Shown: positions 1 through 5,035, numbered from the stretch's first letter. The stretch: 5,114 bases of DNA from Phycisphaerales bacterium (GCA_003171235.1 PMYM01000112.1:1-5114); one strand, 5' to 3'. A program made the numbers and translations. Notes: generated by a model not told the origin, from the letters alone.

Positions 1-810
1 TGCCGCGCGGCCGTCATCTACGGCGGCGGGTACGACCTCTCGTGCGGCTGGGACGGGCACTGCCATGATGCCGGCAAGCGGTACTCGATCGACAGCGCCA
101 AGAAGATCGGCGCCAACATCATCACCTACTGCCTGGCCACATACGAGTTGGGCCGGTTCCTGGCCACCGAGAAAATCTATCATCAGAAGGGCGACGCCAC
201 ACGCGACCAGCTCGTCATCGCCCAGGTGGTCCACAACGGCGACTGGGACCCCACGCCGCACGCCCTGCCCAACCTGATGAAGTACATCGCCGGCCACACC
301 ACGCTGAGCGTGCAGTTCAAGCGCGAGCTGGTCAGCCTGGATGACGACAAGGCCTTCGGCCACCCGGTGCTGTACATGAGCGGGCTGCGCGACTTCAAGT
401 TCAGCCAGGCCCAAGTGGAGCGCCTGCGGACATACCTGGCCTCGGGCGGGGTGCTCATCGCCGACTGCGCAGCCGGCAACAAGGCCTTCGACGTGGCCTT
501 CCGGCGTGAGATCAAGCGCGTGCTGGGCGAGGGGGAGCTCAAGCCCATCGCCCCCGACTCTGCCCTGTTCAAGAGCCCCTTCGCCATCACCACCGTGGAT
601 TATTCCGAGGCCCTCAAGGCCGCCCAGCCCTCCCTCAACGTGCCCCTGCTGCTGGGGGCGAGCGTGGACAACAACCTGGCGGTGATCTACTCGCCTTACT
701 CCCTGGCCAACGGCTGGGAACAGATCCCCTACGCCTACAACCTGGGCTATAGCGACGACGACGCCCTGCGCCTGGGCGTGAACATCCTGGCCTACGCGAT
801 AACGCATTAG
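1..810 (+). CDS. DUF4159 domain-containing protein, 5'-truncated by the window edge
   Basis: Reading frame 1 is open from the first base to a TAG at 808-810, giving 269 residues with no start inside the window; the TTG at 148 lies inside the conserved frame and is not a credible start. Residues about 120-265 fit DUF4159, a family of unknown function thought to have a flavodoxin/glutamine-amidotransferase-like fold: HPVLYMSG (121-128), a helix leading to YLASGGVLIADCAAGNKAFD (145-164), the FRREIKRVL helix, then AVIY, a GW pair and GVNILAY near the C-terminus. Residues 2-43 (AAVIY, GW, RYSIDSAKKIGANIITY) resemble that C-terminal block, so they probably end a preceding tandem DUF4159 unit. No membrane segment or signal peptide lies in the visible part. 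Large multi-part DUF4159 proteins are typical of planctomycetes (family knowledge). The substrate and role are unknown. Family call is firm; full length and N-terminal domains cannot be seen. Confidence 0.85.
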   Translation, partial: CRAAVIYGGGYDLSCGWDGHCHDAGKRYSIDSAKKIGANIITYCLATYELGRFLATEKIYHQKGDATRDQLVIAQVVHNGDWDPTPHALPNLMKYIAGHTTLSVQFKRELVSLDDDKAFGHPVLYMSGLRDFKFSQAQVERLRTYLASGGVLIADCAAGNKAFDVAFRREIKRVLGEGELKPIAPDSALFKSPFAITTVDYSEALKAAQPSLNVPLLLGASVDNNLAVIYSPYSLANGWEQIPYAYNLGYSDDDALRLGVNILAYAITH

Positions 811-814
811 AACT

Positions 815-868
815 CTACCGCGACTTCATCCGGAGCCGCGGTAGCGGCGTCTTGCTAAGAAAGACGCC
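815..868 (+). terminator. Two adjoining hairpins just after the DUF4159 gene (possible terminator)
   Basis: The first hairpin pairs CTACCGCG (815-822) with CGCGGTAG (837-844), a perfect 8-bp stem with a 14-nt loop. The second pairs GGCGTCTT (846-853) with AAGACGCC (861-868), a perfect 8-bp stem with a 7-nt loop. A weaker alternative, GCCCC (866-870) with GGGGC (875-879), would compete with the second stem. The first stem begins 4 nt after the TAG stop, so a transcription-termination or mRNA-end role is likely. No T-run follows, so this is not a textbook intrinsic terminator. The rest of 811-1022 holds further weak palindromes (889-901, and a bulged stem 902-928) and no gene. Confidence 0.4.
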
Positions 869-996
869 CCTGCCGGGGCTCTCAAATTGGCGATCATCGC
901 CTGGGAATCATCTACTGAGATTCTCCCACCCAGCCAATGGATTTACGCCCCTGGTTCACGATAATGGCCCTGAGTCTGTCGTGGTTTGGTCGTTCG

Positions 997-1024
997 TTGG
1001 CAATTGAAGATTGGGAATTGACAT
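997..1024 (+). repeat. Four 7-bp units beginning TTG, running into the aminotransferase start codon
   Basis: The 28 bases divide exactly into four heptads that each begin with TTG: positions 997, 1004, 1011 and 1018. Typical units are TTGAAGA and TTGGGAA, and the last unit supplies the A and T of the ATG at 1023-1025. The tract therefore fills the position where a ribosome binding site would lie, and no clear Shine-Dalgarno sequence is present. The units are degenerate (beyond TTG they vary), so this is a weak tandem repeat rather than a clean microsatellite. Two other short-period tracts occur at gene boundaries in this window, which is why it is listed. Confidence 0.5.
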
Positions 1025-2186
1025 GGCCGTACCGATGCTGGACCTGAAGAAGCAGCACTCCCTCCTGCGCGAGCAGATTCGGGCCGAGATCGACAAGGTG
1101 CTGGACAGCCAGATGCTGGTCCGCCCCGCCGCGGGCAAGACCAGCCCGCAGCAGGCGGCCTTGGAAGGCAGCCTGCGCGAATACTGCGGCGCCGCCGAGG
1201 CCATCTGTTGCTCCAGCGGGACCGACGCGCTGCTTGTAGCGCTGATGGCCATGGGCATCGGGCTCGGCGACGAGGTGATCTGCCCGTCGTTCACTTTCTT
1301 CGCCACGGCTGGGGCGGTCGCCCGCCTGGGGGCCAAGCCGGTCTTCGTGGACATCGACGAGCGAACCTTCAACATCAGCCCCAAGGCCATCGAAAACGCC
1401 ATCTCGGATCGCACGCGGGCCATTATCCCGGTGCACCTCTACGGGCAGATGGCCGACATGGCGGCCATCATGGCCATCGCCGACAAGCGGCGCATCAGCG
1501 TGCTGGAGGATGCCGCCCAGGCCATCGGCGCCAAGCAGAACGACCGGCCGGCCGGGTCATTCGGCAAGGCGGGCGCCCTCTCCTTCTACCCCACCAAGAA
1601 CCTAAACGCCCTGGGCGACGCCGGGGCCGTGGTCACCACCGACGCGGAATTTGGGCAGCTTGTCCGGCTGCTGTGCGTGCACGGCGACGCCGGCGGGTAC
1701 AACCACGTCCGCCTGGGCGCCAACTTCCGCATGGACGAGATCCAGGCCGCCGCCCTGAACGTGAAATTCCCCCACCTGGAGGAATGGCACGCCGCCCGCC
1801 GGGCCCATGCGGCCATCTACGATAAGGAACTGGCCGGCCTGGACGGCGTGGTCACGCCCCTGGTCGCCCCCGGCCAGCAGAGCATCTACAACCAGTACGT
1901 CATCCGCGCCCAGCGCCGAACCGAGTTGATCGAGCACCTGCGCGACCGCGACATCGGCTCGGCCGTCTACTATCCCAAGGGCCTGCACGAGCAGCCGTGC
2001 TTTGCCTACCTGGGCTACCGCCGCGGCGACCTGCCGGTGACGGAACTGGCCTGCCGGGAAGTGCTGGCCCTGCCGGTCTGCCCGGAGATTTCCGACCTGC
2101 AAGTCATGGAAGTGGCCCAGGCGGTGAAGGGTTTTTACCAGCCGGCCAAGAGTGCCTCGGCCCAGCGCTACCCCCGCGCGCGGTAA
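1023..2186 (+). CDS. DegT/DnrJ/EryC1/StrS-family PLP-dependent aminotransferase (probable nucleotide-sugar aminotransferase)
   Basis: The family transfers an amino group, usually from glutamate, to a keto sugar bound to a nucleotide, making amino sugars for surface glycans. The 387-residue product has the family's normal length and motifs: MLDLKKQ near the N-terminus, SSGTDALL (64-71) for phosphate binding, GDEVICPSFTF (82-92), PVFVDIDERTFNI (106-118), IIPVHLYGQMADM (134-146), LEDAAQAIGA (161-170) with the ring-binding Asp163, and SFYPTKNLNALGDAGAVVT (187-205), where Lys192 is the expected PLP Schiff-base lysine. The C-terminal part (YYPKGLHEQP, then LPVTELACREVLALPVCPE) is also typical. I chose ATG 1023 because it gives the usual MAVPMLDL start; the in-frame TTG at 1011 lies in repeat sequence. 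No strong ribosome site is seen. One oddity is that the usual loop FILGPxV after DSG is replaced by a divergent, about six-residue longer stretch (31-52). The exact sugar substrate cannot be told from sequence. The gene stands alone, with a 120-base gap before the next. Confidence 0.93.
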   Translation: MAVPMLDLKKQHSLLREQIRAEIDKVLDSQMLVRPAAGKTSPQQAALEGSLREYCGAAEAICCSSGTDALLVALMAMGIGLGDEVICPSFTFFATAGAVARLGAKPVFVDIDERTFNISPKAIENAISDRTRAIIPVHLYGQMADMAAIMAIADKRRISVLEDAAQAIGAKQNDRPAGSFGKAGALSFYPTKNLNALGDAGAVVTTDAEFGQLVRLLCVHGDAGGYNHVRLGANFRMDEIQAAALNVKFPHLEEWHAARRAHAAIYDKELAGLDGVVTPLVAPGQQSIYNQYVIRAQRRTELIEHLRDRDIGSAVYYPKGLHEQPCFAYLGYRRGDLPVTELACREVLALPVCPEISDLQVMEVAQAVKGFYQPAKSASAQRYPRAR

Positions 2187-2228
2187 TTGCCCAAACATTT
2201 CGCCCGGCGCAGCCGAAAGTAGATTAGG

Positions 2229-2281
2229 TGTCGAGGGCATCTTGCCCTCGAGTAGTGCCCGCGGGCCAGACGCCCGCGACA
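2229..2281. repeat. REP-like paired palindromes (two inverted hairpins)
   Basis: Positions 2229-2250 and the reverse complement of 2260-2281 agree at 18 of 22 positions and share TGTCG followed by GGGC-N-TCT-N-GCCC. Each half is itself a hairpin: 2231-2239 with 2243-2251 (9 bp, 3-nt loop), and 2260-2266 with 2272-2278 (7 bp, 5-nt loop). At one stem position the first copy has A-T and the second C-G, a compensatory change that preserves pairing. This two-palindromes-in-opposite-orientation layout is that of bacterial REP/BIME elements. It lies between the aminotransferase stop (2184-2186) and the next start (2307). It could also act as a terminator for the upstream gene, though no T-run is present. 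Copy number elsewhere cannot be seen here. Confidence 0.65.
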
Positions 2282-2306
2282 GGAGTTCTCAGAAAGCGAG
2301 ATTCGC

Positions 2307-2843
2307 ATGACCCAGGAATCCCAGCCGCAAGACAACGCCCCGCCGCCCCCGCCGGTCGAGCCGGCCAGCGCACCGCCTCCTAAGAAGAGCAAGGATCTCG
2401 TGGTCAAGCTCGTGTTCCTGGCCGTCATCCTGGTTATCCTGGGCGTGGTGACGTACATGCAGCTTCGGGGCAACAAGCTGGACTGGCTAAGCGATTTCGC
2501 CGCCGCCCAGGCCCAGGCCAAGAAGCAGAACGAGCGGCTGGTGGTATTCATCCACAGTTTCCCCGCCACCCAGACGGACAACGACATGACCAAGGAAGGC
2601 AGCCCCCTGAACAAGGAACGAAACAGGCAGGCCATGGCCGATTGTGTCAAGTGCGAGGTGCGGCTTGACCGCTCGGCCGGTTGGGCCCGCCGCTACGGCC
2701 TGCAGGATGCCAAGACCACCCCCGTCATGCTGGTGATTTCACCCGACGGCAAGAAGTTCTATCGCCAGGACGGCTTCATCGGCGAGACCGATTTCCGCGA
2801 CAAGTTCATGGCCCACCCGCTGGATCAGACGGCCAAGGATTAA
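2307..2843 (+). CDS. Membrane-anchored thioredoxin-fold protein lacking the usual active-site CxxC
   Basis: The 178-residue product has three parts. Residues 1-30 are a Pro/Ala-rich, probably cytoplasmic tail ending in KKSKD; 31-51 are one hydrophobic helix (LVVKLVFLAVILVILGVVTYM); 55-178 are a domain expected outside the inner membrane by the positive-inside rule. That domain reads as a thioredoxin-like fold: an amphipathic helix (DWLSDFAAAQAQAKKQNE), strand RLVVFIHS, a helix, strand VKCEVRLD, KTTP with the probable cis-proline Pro139, strand VMLVISPDGK and a C-terminal helix. Where active thioredoxins have WCxxC, this one has SFPATQT (84-90) with no cysteine. Its only two cysteines form C113-V-K-C116, at or just before the next strand. 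A normal disulfide-exchange role is therefore doubtful. A weak GCGAG (2296-2300) precedes ATG 2307 by 6 nt; the better AGGAG (2281-2285) is too far away. Fold assignment is by pattern only, and the function is unknown. Confidence 0.75.
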   Translation: MTQESQPQDNAPPPPPVEPASAPPPKKSKDLVVKLVFLAVILVILGVVTYMQLRGNKLDWLSDFAAAQAQAKKQNERLVVFIHSFPATQTDNDMTKEGSPLNKERNRQAMADCVKCEVRLDRSAGWARRYGLQDAKTTPVMLVISPDGKKFYRQDGFIGETDFRDKFMAHPLDQTAKD

Positions 2844-2846
2844 AAC

Positions 2847-2937
2847 AAAGCTGAAAGCTAAAAGCTGAAAGCTGAAATGAAAGACAGGTAGGTTTTCCCG
2901 TTCTTCTTTCAGCTTTCAGCTTTTAGCTTTCAGCTTT
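2847..2937. repeat. Perfect 31-bp inverted repeat made of 7-bp units, between convergent genes
   Basis: The left arm (2847-2877) and right arm (2907-2937) are perfect reverse complements over 31 bp, around a 29-nt spacer. The left arm is built on a heptad, AAGCTGA, in about four copies, one of which reads AAGCTAA. The arm begins 3 nt after the TAA of the thioredoxin-like gene (2841-2843). The right arm contains the last codon (AGC) and the stop (TGA, 2930-2932 on the - strand) of the glycosyltransferase gene. RNA from either strand would fold into a very stable stem, so a bidirectional terminator is a natural reading. It could equally be a mobile or amplified microrepeat that has settled at the gene ends. 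Confidence 0.92.
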
Positions 2938-3634
2938 TCTTTTTGGGCCGGTACTTCCAGATGCACTTTATGGCGTTGAAGCCGTCCTTGAGCTTGATCT
3001 TCTTGCCTTCGGCGACCGTGCGGGGGGCGTAGCGGATGGGCCGCTCCACGATCCGCACGCCCAGTGCGGCCAGCTTGGCGGTGACCTCCGGCTCGAAGCC
3101 GAAACGGTCCTGCTCCAGTTTGAGCCGCCCCAGCACTTCGCGGCGGAATACCTTGTAGCAGGTCTCCATGTCGGTCAGGTGCAGGCCGGTGGTCAGGTTG
3201 GACAGCCAGGTGAGGATCTTGTTGGCCAGATAATTCTGGGCATAGCCCTTCTCTTTGGGTTTGACCAGGAACCGGCTGCCGAAGACGACGTCGGCCTGGC
3301 CGGCCAGCAGCGGCTCCAACAGGGCGGGGTAGTCGGCAGGGTCGTATTCCAGGTCGGCATCCTGGTCGATGACGAAGTCGCCGGTGGCGCTGGCAAAGCC
3401 GGTGCGCAGGGCCGCGCCTTTGCCGGCGTTGACGGGGTGGAACTTGACCACGGCGTCGGGGCGGCTGGCGGCGAACTCCTCCAGTTGCGCGCGCGTGCCG
3501 TCGCTGGAGCAATCGTCCACCAGCACCAGTTGCCGCTTCACCGCTCCCAGGTCCACCGCCTCGACGCGCTGGACGAGCTTCTGCCAGGTGTCGCGCTCGT
3601 TATATATCGGGATGACGATTGAAAGCGTGGGCAA
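2930..3634 (-). CDS. GT2 family glycosyltransferase, dolichol-phosphate-mannose-synthase-like, soluble
   Basis: Family members transfer a sugar from a nucleotide donor, often to polyprenyl phosphate, at the cytoplasmic membrane face. From TTG 3634 the product is 234 residues: MPTLSIVIPIYNE at the start, VDDCSSDGT (39-47), NAGKGAALRTGF (69-80), the metal-binding DQDADLEYDP (90-99), FGSRF (118-122), TDMETCYKVFRREV (154-167), RFGFEPE (177-183) and RPIRYAPRTVAEGKKI (198-213). No membrane helix is present, unlike GtrB-type relatives, so it should be soluble or peripheral. I prefer TTG 3634 because AAGGAAGG lies 7 nt upstream and the usual family start follows; ATG 3661 would add nine residues but has no ribosome site and abuts a repeat. 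The last serine codon and stop lie inside the 2907-2937 repeat arm. It follows the WecA-like gene on the same strand after about 135 bases, so co-transcription is possible. The sugar and acceptor are unknown. Confidence 0.93.
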   Translation of the reverse strand: MPTLSIVIPIYNERDTWQKLVQRVEAVDLGAVKRQLVLVDDCSSDGTRAQLEEFAASRPDAVVKFHPVNAGKGAALRTGFASATGDFVIDQDADLEYDPADYPALLEPLLAGQADVVFGSRFLVKPKEKGYAQNYLANKILTWLSNLTTGLHLTDMETCYKVFRREVLGRLKLEQDRFGFEPEVTAKLAALGVRIVERPIRYAPRTVAEGKKIKLKDGFNAIKCIWKYRPKKKS

Positions 3635-3649
3635 GGGGAAACCTTCCTT
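3635..3649 (-). promoter_or_regulatory. Ribosome binding site that decides the GT2 start
   Basis: On the - strand AAGGAAGG stands 7 nt before the TTG at 3634-3632. It is the best Shine-Dalgarno match in front of any gene in this window. The competing ATG at 3661-3659 is preceded by GTGGTTCAATCT, which has no such match. The site is therefore the main reason for choosing the shorter protein. Confidence 0.5.
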
Positions 3650-3667
3650 ATCTAGAAACATAGATTG

Positions 3668-3752
3668 AACCACAAAGCTCACAAAGAGCACCAAGCAAGG
3701 CAACTACAAACAACATCCTGCTTTCTTTGTGTTCTTTGTGAACTTTGTGGTT
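3668..3752. repeat. Imperfect 32-bp inverted repeat made of 9-bp units, between the two - strand genes
   Basis: The left arm (3668-3699) matches the reverse complement of the right arm (3721-3752) at 28 of 32 positions, around a 21-nt loop. Each arm carries about three 9-bp units of the form nnCACAAAG, for example ACCACAAAG. The right arm lies 17 bases after the WecA-like stop (3770-3772 on the - strand), and the left arm ends 7 nt before ATG 3661 or 33 nt before TTG 3634 of the GT2 gene. It could terminate or attenuate transcription running from the WecA-like gene into the GT2 gene. It is A/T-richer than the surrounding coding DNA, which suggests an independent origin. Confidence 0.85.
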
Positions 3753-3769
3753 AGTTCTTCTTCTCTCCG

Positions 3770-4915
3770 TCACGCCTGGCTGTGCCCCCGGGTCTGGCGG
3801 ATCATGCCGGTCTTGATGAAGATCACGGCGAAAAACGCGAGCATCAGCAGGTCCAGCGGCAAGGCGTAGCGCACCTGCAGGTAGTGCGCCTGCAGGATTC
3901 CCACCCCCGCCGCCACAACCGCCAGAACGTAAAACAGCACCACCACCTTGGGCACGCTCATCCCGCGGTCGACAAGCTGGTCGTAGAGGTGGCTGCGGTC
4001 GCCGGAAAAAATGTTCACCCCCGCCAGGGCACGCCGCACTACCGCCAAGCCGGTGTCAATGATGGGCAGCCCGAAGATGACGCACGAGGCCAGCACCCAG
4101 CGCCCCGTGCCTTCCACCGAGAAAAGCAGCATCATCACGGCCACGAAGAACCCCAGCAGCATGCTCCCGGCGTCGCCAAGGAAGATGCTGGCGGGGGGAA
4201 TGTTGTAGGGCAAAAAGCCCAGCACCGCCCCGGCCATGGCCAGGGCCAAGAGCACGCGCGTGCGGTCGGTGTCGGGGTATCGCCCGTAGCAGGCCAGCAG
4301 CACCGCCAGGGCGGCGAAGGCCAAGGCCATGATGCCGCTGACACCCCCGCACAGGCCGTCCAGCCCGTCCAGCAGGTTGGTGGCGTTGGTGGCGGCGATC
4401 ACCAGCAGGATGGCCAGCAGCATCGAGGCCGAGAAGTCAAACCACGCCGGCAGGTGCAGGCCCAGGGGTTCCCAGAAGTTGTCCGCCGGATAAAACCCCC
4501 GCGGCTGGTCCAGCGACTGGTAGTACCAGAACAGCCCGCCGTAGAGCACGATGGCCGAGAGCGCCTGGCCCATCACTTTCTTGCGCGGCGCCAGGTCAAA
4601 CAAGTCGTCCAGCAAACCCGTGACGGTGATGATGGTGGAACTGGCCCCGATCGCTACCAGCAGCCGCCAGGGCTGGGCGTAATATATGCCAATCGCCACC
4701 AGGGCGAGCACGAAACTGACGTACACGGCCAGGCCGCCCAGGTAGGCCACCGTCCGGGCGTGGGTCTTGAGCAGGTTGTCCGGCCGGTCAACCACGTCCC
4801 AGCGATGGGCCAGGTAGCGGCACAGGGGCGTCAGCACCAGCCCCGCGACGTAAGCCAGAATCAGCACCGGCCAGATATCAGCCAGTACCTGCCAGAATGT
4901 GTACTTCATTGGCAT
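3770..4915 (-). CDS. MraY/WecA-family polyprenyl-phosphate HexNAc-1-phosphate transferase
   Basis: This family joins a sugar-1-phosphate from a UDP-sugar (usually UDP-GlcNAc) to undecaprenyl phosphate, the first membrane step of O-antigen, teichoic acid or exopolysaccharide synthesis. The 381-residue product is strongly hydrophobic with about 10-11 membrane helices. It has the family marks in order: RPDNLLKTHARTVAYLGGLA (44-63), the Asp-rich DDLFD (103-107) with Mg2+-linked DD, NATNLLDGLDGL (177-188), FLGDAGS (245-251), and a cytoplasmic loop with DTGLAVVRR (287-295) and DRSHLYDQLVDRG (306-318). The last motif has HLYD where WecA enzymes have HLHH. The KTHARTVAYLGG start and overall layout fit WecA/TagO better than peptidoglycan MraY. 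I chose ATG 4915, the first start in the open frame; ATG 4909 (MKYTFW) is nearly as good, and neither has a clear ribosome site. It is the first gene of a possible two-gene - strand unit with the GT2 gene. The sugar substrate is not determinable. Confidence 0.93.
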   Translation of the reverse strand: MPMKYTFWQVLADIWPVLILAYVAGLVLTPLCRYLAHRWDVVDRPDNLLKTHARTVAYLGGLAVYVSFVLALVAIGIYYAQPWRLLVAIGASSTIITVTGLLDDLFDLAPRKKVMGQALSAIVLYGGLFWYYQSLDQPRGFYPADNFWEPLGLHLPAWFDFSASMLLAILLVIAATNATNLLDGLDGLCGGVSGIMALAFAALAVLLACYGRYPDTDRTRVLLALAMAGAVLGFLPYNIPPASIFLGDAGSMLLGFFVAVMMLLFSVEGTGRWVLASCVIFGLPIIDTGLAVVRRALAGVNIFSGDRSHLYDQLVDRGMSVPKVVVLFYVLAVVAAGVGILQAHYLQVRYALPLDLLMLAFFAVIFIKTGMIRQTRGHSQA

Positions 4916-4985
4916 GTGCTGGCCTGAATCTACAAACTAAACCGGCCGGATGGAAGAGCGTTGATGGCGGGCAGTTGCCTCATCC

Positions 4986-5035
4986 CCCGCTTGGCGGGTT
5001 CTGAACAGTTTGAGATTCCGGCCCCGCCCAGCGGG
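4986..5035. repeat. Two small palindromes in inverted orientation upstream of the WecA-like gene
   Basis: CCCGC-TTG-GCGGG (4986-4998) and CCCGC-CCA-GCGGG (5023-5035) are each 5-bp stems with 3-nt loops. The reverse complement of the second equals the first at 12 of 13 positions, so they are inverted copies and could also pair with each other. They lie about 70-120 bases upstream of ATG 4915 on the - strand. They may be a REP-like repeat or a protein-binding site. Region 4916-5114 otherwise holds no gene and no convincing -35/-10 promoter. Confidence 0.45.

Noticed and set aside
1011..1022. TTG at 1011 as aminotransferase start
   Set aside because: It lies inside the heptad tract and adds four residues not typical of the family; the ATG at 1023 gives the usual N-terminus.
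912..1436. Overlapping - strand open frames opposite the aminotransferase start
   Set aside because: They run through the intergenic region and against conserved aminotransferase motifs, with no recognisable protein features.
1208..1825. 205-codon + strand frame inside the aminotransferase
   Set aside because: Arg/Gly/His-rich frame-shifted reading of a well-conserved gene; no family resemblance.
2168..2650. 160-codon - strand frame across the REP-like element and the thioredoxin-like gene
   Set aside because: It crosses a repeat element and overlaps a better-supported gene on the other strand; no motifs.
2643..2654. CVKC of the thioredoxin-like protein as a classical redox active site
   Set aside because: A thioredoxin active site follows the first core strand (here RLVVFIHS), whereas CVKC lies about 28 residues later at the next strand, before the cis-proline.
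3179..3668. Two + strand frames opposite the GT2 gene
   Set aside because: Shadows of the GT2 coding frame, whose motifs are complete.
2847..3752. CRISPR array or insertion-sequence ends flanking the GT2 gene
   Set aside because: The two inverted repeats have different sequences, there are no regular spacers, no target duplication and no transposase, so neither a CRISPR array nor an IS/composite transposon is supported.
3782..4927. 381-codon + strand open frame opposite the WecA-like gene
   Set aside because: It is antisense to a gene with every family motif. Its His/Gln/Gly-rich, low-complexity composition is what the reverse strand of GC-rich membrane-protein codons yields, and it resembles no protein family I know.
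4916..4985. Possible sigma-70 promoter for the - strand genes (TAGATT-like -10)
   Set aside because: No -35 box at suitable spacing could be found; the match is no better than chance.
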